Below, piece by piece: positions 1 to 8,881 of a DNA stretch of 64,000 bases. Under the pieces are notes generated by a model. The model did not search any database, had not been told where the DNA came from, and saw only the letters and a program-made list of their open reading frames with translations. The position numbers and the translations under genes were made by a program. The number at the start of each line of letters is the position of its first letter. Position 1 is the first letter of the stretch. Source of the DNA: an uncultured Paracoccaceae bacterium (GTDB taxonomy: Bacteria > Pseudomonadota > Alphaproteobacteria > Rhodobacterales > Rhodobacteraceae). The stretch is taken from NCBI GenBank assembly GCA_947489445.1, contig CANLDN010000010.1, forward strand, positions 124,001 to 188,000, read 5' to 3'.

Positions 1-2480
1 AATTTCGTAATGCCGCCCAGCACCTCTTTGCCCAGTGGGAAATATGGGATGGTGACGATCCGACCCATCAGTGCGGGTGGAAAGACCTCCAGCAGCGGGG
101 GCTTCATCGCATCGCTCAGATCGTCCAGATCAGGGATTTTTTCGCCGTTGTCACCCATTTCCATAATGACATCTGTGCCCACATTCGACGTCAGCAGGAT
201 CAGGCAGTTCTTGAAATTGATCGCACGTCCATTGCCGTCTTCCATGATCCCCTTGTCAAAAACCTGAAAGAACAGCTCGTGAATGTCCGGATGCGCCTTT
301 TCAACCTCGTCCAGCAGCACGACCGAATAGGGTTTGCGCCGCACGGCCTCGGTCAGGCGACCGCCTTCGCCATAACCGACATAGCCGGGAGGGGCACCTT
401 TGAGCAGGGAGACAGAATGCGCCTCCTGAAACTCGGACATGTTGATGGTGATGATATTCTGTTCGCCGCCATAAAGGCTCTCGGCCAGGGCCAGTGCGGT
501 TTCGGTTTTACCGACACCTGACGGGCCACAGAGCATGAAGACACCAATTGGTTTATTCGGGTTCGACAGGCCCGCGCGGCTCGTCTCGATCCGCTTGGCG
601 ATCATTTTCAAGCCATGATCCTGGCCAATCACGCGCTCGCTCAGGTGTTCGGACAGGTTCAAAATCTGTTCCAGCTCATCCACAACCATCCGGCCTGCGG
701 GAATACCCGTCCAGTCCGAAATGACCGATGCGACCGCCTGTTCGTCCACGTGAGCATAAACCATGCGGTCATCGGCATCCGTCGCATCCAGCTTTGCCAT
801 CAGCTCCAGCATCTCGCCCCGGATCGTGTCTGGGTCACGGGGAACCTCGCCCTCATGTTCGGCCTCTGCGACGATAATGTCCTCGTCATTGCGGGCGTCA
901 CCAATATCTTCGGGCTCCGGCGCTTCATCCTCGCCTGTTTCGGCTTTGGCCAGCTCGGCGCGCAGGGCCAGAATATCATCAACGACCTTCTTTTCGGCAC
1001 CGTATTTGCCCTCGAAGCTCTCAAGCTCTTCACGCTTCTGCTTGAGCTCTTCTTCCGCCTCGGCCAGACGCTCCTCGTTCTCTTCACCCAGATCGCGCTG
1101 GGCGGTTTTGCTGGCGATCTCTGTCTCGAGCGACCCGATGGCGGCCTGCAAATCACCAATCTTGGCCGGAATGCTCGCCTGCGACACGGCCACACGCGCG
1201 CAAGCAGTATCGAGCAGTGACACCGCCTTGTCCGGCAATTGACGGGCCGGGATGTAACGGGCAGACAGGTTCACAGCAGCTACAATCGCCTCGTCCGAGA
1301 TACGGACGCCATGGTGCGCCTCCATCGGGCCAAGGATACCGCGCAGCATATACGCACAGCGGTCATTGTCGGGTTCATCCACATTGACCGGCTGGAAACG
1401 GCGGGTCAGGGCCGGGTCCTTTTCAAAATAGGTGCGATATTCGGCAAATGTCGTGGCACCAATGGTCCGCAACGTGCCGCGCGCCAGTGCCGGTTTCAGT
1501 AGGTTGGCGGCATCACCCGTCCCCTGCGAGCCGCCTGCACCGATCAGCGTATGTGCTTCGTCAATGAACAGGATGATTGGCGTGGCAGACGCCTGCACCT
1601 CATCAATCAGCGATTTCAAACGCTGTTCGAATTCACCCTTCATGGAAGCGCCTGCCTGCATGGCCTGAATATCCAGCATATGCAGGCGGGTGCCTTTCAA
1701 GATCGGAGGCACGTCGCCTTCGGCCAGACGTTGGGCAAAGCCTTCGACGATGGCGGTTTTGCCAACGCCCGCCTCACCGGTCAGGATGGGGTTGTTCTGA
1801 CGACGGCGCAGCAACACGTCAATGATCTGGCGGATTTCATCATCACGGCCAACAACACGGTCCATCTTGCCGCTTTCAGCATCGGCGGTCATATCGACAC
1901 TGAACCGGCCAAGTGCGGTGGATGCACTTGCACCCGGCGTCCCGCTCGCGGCCTCTGTACCACCCGATTGCAGGCCAGAGCCGTCCATGGGCCGCATATC
2001 TTCCTCATCCGACTGCTGCCACAGCGTACGGGATTCCTTGCCCAGCTGATCAGCCGAAATCTCGTTGAATACGGCAGAGGCGCGGGTGATTTCGCGCAGC
2101 AGGTTCTTGTCGTTCAGCATCGCCAATAAGGCGTGGCCCGTCCTGATCTGCACTTCGGAAAAGAACAGCGTCGCGTAGGTCCAGGCGTGGTTCAGGGTGT
2201 CAGACAGACCCTCTGCGATGCCGGGGGTTTCGGTTACGTTCTTGTCGAGGTTATCAATGGCCGCAATCAGGTCTTTCAACACGCGGCCACGGTCCAACCC
2301 CAGCTCTTTCAATGTGCAGGAAATGTCGGAGTTCTGGTCAGACACCACATGAAACAGCCAATGCGCCGTACCAATATTGCGGTGCTTTTCACTGCGCGCC
2401 TGACGCATCGCCTTCAGGAACGCGTCATAGCCGAGGCGGTTCATCTTGCCCGCGTATTTTTCGATATTGATCTCAGCCAT
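1..2480 (-). CDS. clpV: T6SS AAA+ ATPase ClpV (TssH), 3' end outside window
   Basis: Hexameric AAA+ unfoldase that disassembles the contracted TssB/TssC sheath in the cytoplasm so its subunits can be reused. The 826 codons in view read without a stop and leave the window, so some tens of C-terminal residues are missing relative to the family length (about 860-900). Two Walker A motifs are visible, GEAGVGKT at residues 235-242 and GPSGVGKT at 652-659, as expected for the two ATPase rings, and the N-terminal Clp repeat region begins at the ATG. It follows tssG by 37 bp and is last in the visible part of the operon. ClpB is the main alternative, but the position directly after tssEFG makes ClpV the clear choice. 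Confidence 0.95.
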   Translation of the reverse strand, partial: MAEINIEKYAGKMNRLGYDAFLKAMRQARSEKHRNIGTAHWLFHVVSDQNSDISCTLKELGLDRGRVLKDLIAAIDNLDKNVTETPGIAEGLSDTLNHAWTYATLFFSEVQIRTGHALLAMLNDKNLLREITRASAVFNEISADQLGKESRTLWQQSDEEDMRPMDGSGLQSGGTEAASGTPGASASTALGRFSVDMTADAESGKMDRVVGRDDEIRQIIDVLLRRRQNNPILTGEAGVGKTAIVEGFAQRLAEGDVPPILKGTRLHMLDIQAMQAGASMKGEFEQRLKSLIDEVQASATPIILFIDEAHTLIGAGGSQGTGDAANLLKPALARGTLRTIGATTFAEYRTYFEKDPALTRRFQPVNVDEPDNDRCAYMLRGILGPMEAHHGVRISDEAIVAAVNLSARYIPARQLPDKAVSLLDTACARVAVSQASIPAKIGDLQAAIGSLETEIASKTAQRDLGEENEERLAEAEEELKQKREELESFEGKYGAEKKVVDDILALRAELAKAETGEDEAPEPEDIGDARNDEDIIVAEAEHEGEVPRDPDTIRGEMLELMAKLDATDADDRMVYAHVDEQAVASVISDWTGIPAGRMVVDELEQILNLSEHLSERVIGQDHGLKMIAKRIETSRAGLSNPNKPIGVFMLCGPSGVGKTETALALAESLYGGEQNIITINMSEFQEAHSVSLLKGAPPGYVGYGEGGRLTEAVRRKPYSVVLLDEVEKAHPDIHELFFQVFDKGIMEDGNGRAINFKNCLILLTSNVGTDVIMEMGDNGEKIPDLDDLSDAMKPPLLEVFPPALMGRIVTIPYFPLGKEVLGGITK

Positions 2481-2517
2481 GCTGTGGCCCCCTTGGAATG
2501 ATATGCTTGTTAATTAT

Positions 2518-3492
2518 TTACGCCGCCTGACCCAATGCATAGGTCGCACCGGGCAGATATGTGCCCGGTGGCGGCGTTGGATCAGGTGTTAATGTGGCCA
2601 TCCAGCCCAGTTCGGCTGATTTACCAATAATCGCGGGCTCAAATGCCTCTGCAGGCAGTGAAAGTGCGACGGATACTTCAAAGGTGCGGCCCAGATAGCC
2701 ATTCACGATATCCAGCATCCGGACATGAGAAGGGCCCCCGGGCAGAAATTCCTTATACTCCGCCAGTGTTTTGGCATGGATCTGGATCGTAATCTTTTCG
2801 TTGATCGATTGCGCGCGGGCACCCAAAAAACAATCCCGGCCCAAGGTGCTGCCCTGTTGGCCCAACATGTTGCGGCTGTCGGCCTCAAAATCGATCCAGG
2901 TGGGGACATGTTCATCAATCGTGATCGCAGCATCCAGATCAAAGCGTAGCATCTGCTGCAGCTTGATCGGGCTTTTGACGCGCCCGACACCAAGGGCGGC
3001 CATGCTTAGCCGGTTGGTATCCGGCACATTCCCGCGGTTTTGCCAGGCAGGCGTGCCAATCCCGATCAGCGCGCCGACATAGCGCGAAAAACTGTCATCA
3101 TCTTCGTGATCAAACTGCGTAATGGCCCGCGCATCTGACCACGCCCGAAAAAACAACTGTTGAAACCGGGTGGCAAAGATATCCGTAAAGCGGACAAAGG
3201 CCATATCGCCACTTTGCGCCCAGCGCAGCACCTCTTCGGTGGTGTTCAGTGGTAATGCGCCATGAGGTCCGAAAAATCCGATAATCTGGTTGCGGATGTC
3301 CAAACGGCCATCTTTGCCCTTCTTGATCTCGGACATGTCGGAATAGGGAAAGGCCAGAAACGGGTCTTGTCCGATGCGTGCAATTTCTTGGGCGAGGGTC
3401 GTGCTTTTGCCGATGCGCGGCTTGCCGGTCGATTCACGTTCCAACCGGCGCAGCAACGCAAGATATCCGACCGGGCGTGCCTCTTGGGTCAT
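2518..3492 (-). CDS. tssG: T6SS baseplate protein TssG
   Basis: TssG (VasB/ImpH family, 324 aa) is a baseplate wedge subunit that works with TssE, TssF and TssK to nucleate tube and sheath assembly on the cytoplasmic side of the inner membrane. The length is typical of the family, and the sequence has the usual N-terminal region rich in Phe and Arg followed by the FARYVG-like segment near residue 140. Its ATG overlaps the tssF stop by 4 bp (ATGA), so the two are translationally coupled. Confidence 0.93.
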   Translation of the reverse strand: MTQEARPVGYLALLRRLERESTGKPRIGKSTTLAQEIARIGQDPFLAFPYSDMSEIKKGKDGRLDIRNQIIGFFGPHGALPLNTTEEVLRWAQSGDMAFVRFTDIFATRFQQLFFRAWSDARAITQFDHEDDDSFSRYVGALIGIGTPAWQNRGNVPDTNRLSMAALGVGRVKSPIKLQQMLRFDLDAAITIDEHVPTWIDFEADSRNMLGQQGSTLGRDCFLGARAQSINEKITIQIHAKTLAEYKEFLPGGPSHVRMLDIVNGYLGRTFEVSVALSLPAEAFEPAIIGKSAELGWMATLTPDPTPPPGTYLPGATYALGQAA

Positions 3493-5429
3493 ATCAGCGG
3501 CCCCGATCCCGTGCGCGGCGGGAAGGTCGCGATATCGCCGCGATCAGTGGATGTAATGATCGTCTGGGTAAAGCTGTTGACCGTCGCATATTCGGACAGG
3601 AAGCGGTCCAATGCAGCCCCCAGCAGAATGATGCCGGACCCTTCAAAAGCCGCCTCATCGAACGTGATCCGGATTTCCAGACCACGCGCAGGGTAATAGC
3701 CGTCCCCACGCTGGATTGACCGCACGATAGGGCGGGTCGTGACCGTTTTCAGACCTTGCAACTGCGCTTCAGTCACCACATTCGACAGATCGGCAAACAG
3801 CGAAAGCAATTCGCGCAGGCTGTCAGCGGCGACCAAACCATCATCATCGCCATCCAGGCTGAAATGGTTCAACGACAGATAGCTGATCAAACGCCAGTAG
3901 TTATCACCCGATGTTGTGCGGTGATGGGCGTTGGCTTCAATCTCGGTCATGGCGGCACGGGGCGGGGTCGGCCCTGCCACACAGCCAAGGCTGACGCTGA
4001 CATCATCGCACATGTGAAAGTCATCGCGCGATTCCGCGATCGGCAGGTATTCTGGCAGATGACGGTTGGATGCAAGCGTGCGGACCTGCAAACGTTGCGC
4101 GCGCGCGTCGCCCTCCAGATCGGGCGGCTCGTAAACCGAGATAAACGTCTCTGTCCCTGAATACCGTTGCTGCGCCCCGAACCTGCGTTCCTTTTCTGTC
4201 GGGCGGCGGGGTTTTTTGCGGGTAGTGAAATACAGTGCCTGCCGGGGCTTCGCGCTACCCTTTGGCATGGCATAAAGCGGGTTCACCCGCACCTTTTCCT
4301 GCACACCTGAATAATGGGCATGCACGGCGGTGATGCTGTAAACCTCATAATGGGTCAGCGGGCTGCTGTCAGGCGTCACCACAAATTCAGTGTGCTTGTC
4401 ATCCAGCCTGATCTGACTTGCGCTTTCTTCAAACAAATTGACCGCTGGGGCACAATTCAACGCAAAAGCGTCTTCATTGGTGCGGGCAGCCAGATTCTTG
4501 TTGGCACCGCCGAATTCCAGCATCAGTTGCACTTCGGCCTGATCAATGCGGGCAAGATGCTGTTGCAGACCGGTCAGGCGAAAGCCGAGCAATTTACGCG
4601 GGAATACGAACACCTCGCGCAGACGCGCAAAACCTTGGAAAATACGGCCGTCATGCGGGAACAAATCTGCGCCTTCGTCAAAACCGACCTGTTCGATCGA
4701 CCGGGGATCAAGCCGGATGAAAACCGGATCGCCATGTTTGTCGAGATACCGCAGCGAGGCGCGTTTCAGATCACAGAATATTTGCTCATAAAGGGCCACG
4801 GCATCCGGCATATCGGCAGTCAGATAGACAGGTAGACTATCTACCTTCACTTCTGACAGGGGGCCGCCACCCTTCTTACTGGTGGCTGACAAGGGCCGCA
4901 TGATCGTCAATTGCAAACCGCCCTTTGTGCCTGGGGCGACCTCTGCTTCGCCCGCGGCAAGAAAGGGGGCAGGGCTGGGATGATATACAGCCTTTGAAAC
5001 CCGCAAGGGCCAGATCGACAGTGGGCCGCACAGGCTGAACCGGCATGATACACGCTGATCGCTATCAACAAACCGGGCATCCATGTAATCGCCAGCGTCA
5101 AAATGCAGGCCGTTGACCAAATCCTTGTTGTCGTAAGGCGGATTGCCTTGGGTCAACATCACACTTGGGGTCGGGGCCAGCGCGTCCGGGAAAATCTGGT
5201 TCAGCAGTTCGGTCGAAAACGTCCGAAACTCTTCATCCATCTTCAGCTGAACACGGGCGGCCATAAAGGCCGTGCCTTCCAACAGGCCAGCAACAGCGGG
5301 ATCAAGGTTTTCCTTGATCAGCCCGCCCAGACGGTCGGCAATACCGGGGTAATCTTCGGCAAACTCGCGTGACCGCTCATAAAGCAGGGCCAATTCCTTG
5401 TTATAGGCGTCGCGGAAGGCCTTTTTCAT
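3489..5429 (-). CDS. tssF: T6SS baseplate protein TssF
   Basis: TssF (VasA/ImpG family, 646 aa) is the largest wedge protein of the T6SS baseplate and pairs with TssG in a 2:1 complex. The N-terminus (residues 1-60, with YNKELALLYERSREFAEDYP and a following DRLGG) is the classic start of this family. The gene overlaps tssE upstream and tssG downstream by 4 bp each (ATGA), a compact tssEFG block that should give matched expression of baseplate parts. Confidence 0.95.
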   Translation of the reverse strand: MKKAFRDAYNKELALLYERSREFAEDYPGIADRLGGLIKENLDPAVAGLLEGTAFMAARVQLKMDEEFRTFSTELLNQIFPDALAPTPSVMLTQGNPPYDNKDLVNGLHFDAGDYMDARFVDSDQRVSCRFSLCGPLSIWPLRVSKAVYHPSPAPFLAAGEAEVAPGTKGGLQLTIMRPLSATSKKGGGPLSEVKVDSLPVYLTADMPDAVALYEQIFCDLKRASLRYLDKHGDPVFIRLDPRSIEQVGFDEGADLFPHDGRIFQGFARLREVFVFPRKLLGFRLTGLQQHLARIDQAEVQLMLEFGGANKNLAARTNEDAFALNCAPAVNLFEESASQIRLDDKHTEFVVTPDSSPLTHYEVYSITAVHAHYSGVQEKVRVNPLYAMPKGSAKPRQALYFTTRKKPRRPTEKERRFGAQQRYSGTETFISVYEPPDLEGDARAQRLQVRTLASNRHLPEYLPIAESRDDFHMCDDVSVSLGCVAGPTPPRAAMTEIEANAHHRTTSGDNYWRLISYLSLNHFSLDGDDDGLVAADSLRELLSLFADLSNVVTEAQLQGLKTVTTRPIVRSIQRGDGYYPARGLEIRITFDEAAFEGSGIILLGAALDRFLSEYATVNSFTQTIITSTDRGDIATFPPRTGSGPLI

Positions 5430-6016
5430 GTCTGCACCCGCAGACGGGTCATTTGGATTTTGCCTGCGCCCATATCGACCTCGGCCACGAAATCAAGTGG
5501 GACATCAACCGGGGTCGCAACCATTTCTGCAGAGACGTCAAAGCTTAACCGCTGGGTCGTTTCCTGATCCTCACGGTTCAGATTAATCTCGATCGTTTCG
5601 GCGATCAGGCGGGGTTCATGCTCAATCAGCGTTTCGCGGATCAATTGGGCGATCTGATTGCCTGCATGAATGCTATCGCTCATCTCGCTCATGTCGCCAA
5701 AGCCGAAATTGATTACTGATTTGGACACATAAGGGGCATCATCAAGCGGCACGACAGCATCCAGATTGATCGTGTTCATCAGGCTGGCCAGATCAGCGGT
5801 CAGGTGACGGCGCAACGTGCCTTCATCGGTGCCGGTACGGCGTTCCTGGCTGCGGGCGGTCACTTCGCGGGCGCCATCCTGATAATTGGCATCACCCTTG
5901 CGGGCATCGCCACTGGCGCGGGCTGCGCGAAACACATGCATCAACGAAACCTGCCGTCGATCCTTGGGTTCGGACCGATTATTGTTTTTTCCACGGCTGG
6001 TCGGGGCGGTGCTCAT
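5426..6016 (-). CDS. tssE: T6SS baseplate protein TssE (gp25-like)
   Basis: TssE is the gp25-like baseplate wedge component that links the baseplate to the sheath. At 196 aa it is somewhat longer than the usual 140-170 because of a charged N-terminal extension (residues 1-60, rich in Arg, Lys and Ser). The gp25 core follows from about residue 70: a DLASLMNT helix, then SVINFGFGDMS, then a helix ending in EHEPRL and a beta strand with ETIEINLN. Start at ATG 6016. The stop overlaps the tssF start. A stable hairpin separates it from hcp upstream. Confidence 0.9.
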   Translation of the reverse strand: MSTAPTSRGKNNNRSEPKDRRQVSLMHVFRAARASGDARKGDANYQDGAREVTARSQERRTGTDEGTLRRHLTADLASLMNTINLDAVVPLDDAPYVSKSVINFGFGDMSEMSDSIHAGNQIAQLIRETLIEHEPRLIAETIEINLNREDQETTQRLSFDVSAEMVATPVDVPLDFVAEVDMGAGKIQMTRLRVQT

Positions 6017-6050
6017 GGCGCGGTTTTACAAAGTACCTGGGTTACAAGGG

Positions 6051-6078
6051 AATTCGGGGCCACGAAGGGCCCCGAATT
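6051..6078 (-). terminator. Hairpin between hcp and tssE
   Basis: A perfect 11-bp inverted repeat (AATTCGGGGCC at 6051-6061 and its complement at 6068-6078, 6-nt loop) lies in the 96-bp gap between the hcp stop and the tssE start. No T-run follows on the minus strand, so this is better read as an attenuator or an mRNA-stabilising 3' structure for hcp than as a full terminator. Such a hairpin would help explain why Hcp is made in large excess over the baseplate proteins encoded downstream; that role is inferred. Confidence 0.6.
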
Positions 6079-6112
6079 GTATCGTTTTGCAATGTAATCG
6101 GCAAATGGCCGA

Positions 6113-6610
6113 TTAGCTGCTCCACTCTGTGTTCTGCGCGATGTCGAAGCCAACCAGCGATTCTGCACCGGCTGCACCGGATGCTTCCTGCAATGTGTAG
6201 GCGATTTCGAACTTGCGGAAGTTCAGGGTCAGGTTTTCCTGAATACGGTCAAGACCATCCTTCGAACCGCCAGTGGCGTAGGAAGAGATCATGATGTTTT
6301 CCATCTTCATGCGGAAATATTCCACAGGAGCGGCACCACCGGACTTACGCACGATCAGCTCACCGCTTTCGATGTGCTCACCAGTTGTGGTGCGCTTGAT
6401 CAGGTCGTTAGACGCTAGGTCAACGTATTTGGTCAGGGAAATGTCCTGAACGTTGACTTTACCGCCACCGCCACCAGCACCGACATGTGTCGTACCGGAC
6501 TGTGACAGACCCCAGTTCCATGCCAGAATATCGATCTGGTCCATGTGTGTGGCGTCCTGTGATTCACCTTTGATGTTGTTCGAGAGTTTTAGAAAAATAT
6601 CAACAGCCAT
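6113..6610 (-). CDS. hcp: T6SS tube protein Hcp (TssD)
   Basis: Hcp (165 aa) forms the hexameric rings that stack into the T6SS inner tube; it is also secreted and can carry effectors. The MAVDIFLKLSNNIKGES start, the DQIDILAWNWG segment at about 24-34, the glycine-rich loop near 45-50 and the C-terminal NLTLNFRKFEIAYT strand are characteristic. It is a plain single-domain Hcp with no C-terminal effector extension. It sits between tssC and tssE; the hairpin after its stop may raise its mRNA level. Confidence 0.96.
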   Translation of the reverse strand: MAVDIFLKLSNNIKGESQDATHMDQIDILAWNWGLSQSGTTHVGAGGGGGKVNVQDISLTKYVDLASNDLIKRTTTGEHIESGELIVRKSGGAAPVEYFRMKMENIMISSYATGGSKDGLDRIQENLTLNFRKFEIAYTLQEASGAAGAESLVGFDIAQNTEWSS

Positions 6611-6677
6611 TATGCTACTCCGTTTTGGCCGTCAGCGTACTCAAATGCAGCTAACGTGTTGGTTGGTAAAGGGGTCG

Positions 6678-8171
6678 TCATTTGCCGCTAGGCAGCTTGG
6701 ACACCAGGCTCATCCCGATATCCATACCTTCCATTTGGAAGTGTGGTTTGAGGAAGAACTTACCCATGTAATAGCCCGGGTTCTCCTCGTCTTCGATGAC
6801 CTGCACAGTGGCACCGGCAAGAGGCTTCTTCGCCTTTTCCTTTTCAGTGGCACTTTCGGGATTGGCAGAGACATATTTATTGACCCACGTTTGCAGGTCT
6901 TTCTCAAGCTGGATACGGTCAGGGCTTTGCCCGATCTTATCCCGCACCATGCACTTCAGGTAGTGGCTGAAGCGTGAGACAGCAAAGATGTAAGGCAGGC
7001 GTGATGACATGTTGTCAGATGCGGTTGCCAGATCATCCACGTATTTCTTGGGGCGATACAGCGACTGCGCACCGATAAAGGCCGCCTTGTCAGTATGCTT
7101 GCGGTGCACAAGGCTGATCAGACCGGCCTTGCTCAATTCGCCCTCGCGACGGTCGGTGATCGACACCTCCGTCGGGATTTTCATGTCCTTGGACCCATCG
7201 CCCGTGTCGAACGCATAGGTCGGCAGGTTGATCACCTCACCGCCCGACTGCACACCGCGGATCTTCACCGTCCAGCCATGTTCCTTATGGGCACGGTTTA
7301 TATTGGTGGCCATCGCGTGCGCCGCGTTCATCCAGGCATATTGATTGCCTTCGTGACCGTCGGTTTCTTCGATGAAGTTGAACTCTTCCACGACCGAACT
7401 GCCGTCCTGCGTATAAGGCTCGCGGGACAAAACCCGTGGTAGGGTCAATGCCAGATAGCGTGAATTCTCACTGTCACGCAGGCTGTTCCAAGCGGCATAA
7501 TCCGGTGTGTCAAAGATTTCCGACAGATCGTCCGGGTTCGGCATCTCATTCCAGCTATCCATACCCAACAGGGCAGGGGCCGCAGCAGATACAAACGGCG
7601 CATGCGACGCAGCAGCAATCTTGGACAGATCGCGCAGCAGGCCGACGTCACCGCTGGATTGGTCGAAATAGAAATCGCCGATCAGTGTACCAAAAGGCTT
7701 ACCGCCCATGGTGCCGAATTCCTGCTCATACACCTTCTGGAAAAGCGGGCTCTTGTCCCACTTGGCACCAGGATAACGGCGCAATTCGCTCTTCAGCTCG
7801 TTCTTGGACACGTTCATCACGTTCACACGCAGCGATGCATCCGTTTCAGAGTTGTTGACAGTATAAGCCAAACCGCGCCAGCTGCTTTCCAGCTCCTGGA
7901 ATTCCTTGGCGTGGATGATTTCGTTAACCTGCTTGGTCAGCTTTTCATCGATCTTCGCCAGCATCGCTCCGATGGTATCGATGATGTCATCGGCAATAAC
8001 CGTCTGGTCGTTCATGGCTTCGCGGACGAGGGTCACAACGGCGTTGTCCACCTCTCTGGCAGCCTCATCCGTGCGCGGCTTGATCGTCTGCTTGAGAATA
8101 TCAGAGAATTCATCAAGCTCGCTCAGGCCTTCCTGAACCTGACCATCCTGTTGTTGGGCTTCTTCTGCCAT
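6678..8171 (-). CDS. tssC: T6SS sheath large subunit TssC (VipB)
   Basis: TssC (497 aa, family length) forms the contractile sheath with TssB. Family hallmarks include the N-terminal helix used for sheath linkage, the ELESSWRGLAYTV segment around residue 95, the FGTLIGDFYFD segment near 160, and the C-terminal MGKFFLKPHFQ strand close to the end. It is 55 bp downstream of tssB and preceded by an AGGGAAAG ribosome site. The N-terminal 20 residues are rich in Gln and acidic residues. Confidence 0.96.
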   Translation of the reverse strand: MAEEAQQQDGQVQEGLSELDEFSDILKQTIKPRTDEAAREVDNAVVTLVREAMNDQTVIADDIIDTIGAMLAKIDEKLTKQVNEIIHAKEFQELESSWRGLAYTVNNSETDASLRVNVMNVSKNELKSELRRYPGAKWDKSPLFQKVYEQEFGTMGGKPFGTLIGDFYFDQSSGDVGLLRDLSKIAAASHAPFVSAAAPALLGMDSWNEMPNPDDLSEIFDTPDYAAWNSLRDSENSRYLALTLPRVLSREPYTQDGSSVVEEFNFIEETDGHEGNQYAWMNAAHAMATNINRAHKEHGWTVKIRGVQSGGEVINLPTYAFDTGDGSKDMKIPTEVSITDRREGELSKAGLISLVHRKHTDKAAFIGAQSLYRPKKYVDDLATASDNMSSRLPYIFAVSRFSHYLKCMVRDKIGQSPDRIQLEKDLQTWVNKYVSANPESATEKEKAKKPLAGATVQVIEDEENPGYYMGKFFLKPHFQMEGMDIGMSLVSKLPSGK

Positions 8172-8226
8172 AGTACTCTTTCCCTATTCGCTTCAAAGGC
8201 GCCTGTAACCAGACGCACCGCGCGTC

Positions 8227-8757
8227 TTATTCTTTTGCTTCACCATCATCGGCGTCATCATCGCTATTGGCCTCGGCCAAGGCGGCCATCAGTTCGGGGT
8301 CTTCGAGCAGCGCTTTCAGATGATCCTGGGCCTTGGACTTCCCGTTCATGTAACGTGACAGGTTCGCCAGTTGTTCGCGGGCCTCCAGCAATTTGGCCAA
8401 TGCGGGAACCTGACGGGCCACCTGTGCAGGGCCGAAATCTTCCATAGTGTTGAACTCAAGGTTCACGCCAAGTTTGGTGCCGCTATCGGGATCCAACTTG
8501 TTTTCCACAGCAAACGACAAACCAGGCGACACGCTGCCCATGTAATCATCCAGCGTACCAGCGGTCACATCCGTGAAATTGCGCTCGGCCATCGGGGCCT
8601 TTTCGACTTTTGATGCGTTTCCGGACAAGTCAGACAGCACGCCCATCACAAAGGGCAGCTCGACCATCTTTTCGCTGTCATACGGGTCCGCGTAAGAAAT
8701 GTTCACGCGCGGTGGACGGTTGCGCTTGATAAATCCGGTGGCAGAATCTGACGGCAT
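8227..8757 (-). CDS. tssB: T6SS sheath small subunit TssB (VipA)
   Basis: TssB (176 aa) pairs with TssC to build the sheath around the Hcp tube. The RVNISYADPYDSEKM-like region near residue 17, the ELPFVMGVLSDLSGN segment (about 34-48) and FTDVTAGTLDDYM are diagnostic. The C-terminus is a strongly acidic tail (Glu/Asp/Ala-rich). The ATG is preceded by GAGGAG at good spacing, and a promoter-like element lies upstream in the 124-bp gap after tssA. Confidence 0.95.
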   Translation of the reverse strand: MPSDSATGFIKRNRPPRVNISYADPYDSEKMVELPFVMGVLSDLSGNASKVEKAPMAERNFTDVTAGTLDDYMGSVSPGLSFAVENKLDPDSGTKLGVNLEFNTMEDFGPAQVARQVPALAKLLEAREQLANLSRYMNGKSKAQDHLKALLEDPELMAALAEANSDDDADDGEAKE

Positions 8758-8782
8758 CTAATCTCTCCTCAACATCGGCAGC

Positions 8783-8811
8783 ATAAAACTGTGAATAACC
8801 AGTGAAGTCAA
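8783..8811 (-). promoter_or_regulatory. Predicted sigma-70 promoter for tssBC-hcp-tssEFG-clpV
   Basis: Reading the minus strand, TTGACT (8806-8811) is followed after exactly 17 bp by TTTTAT (8783-8788), a good -35 and a fair -10 (4 of 6 matches). It lies about 25 bp upstream of the tssB start in an AT-rich gap. This suggests that the structural genes from tssB onward have their own promoter in addition to read-through from tagH-tssA. Confidence 0.5.
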
Positions 8812-8881
8812 CGTAATTAACACGATTCCCAATCGCAATTACCACGTTTTTTCAACACAAGCTCCGGTAAAACGAACACAC

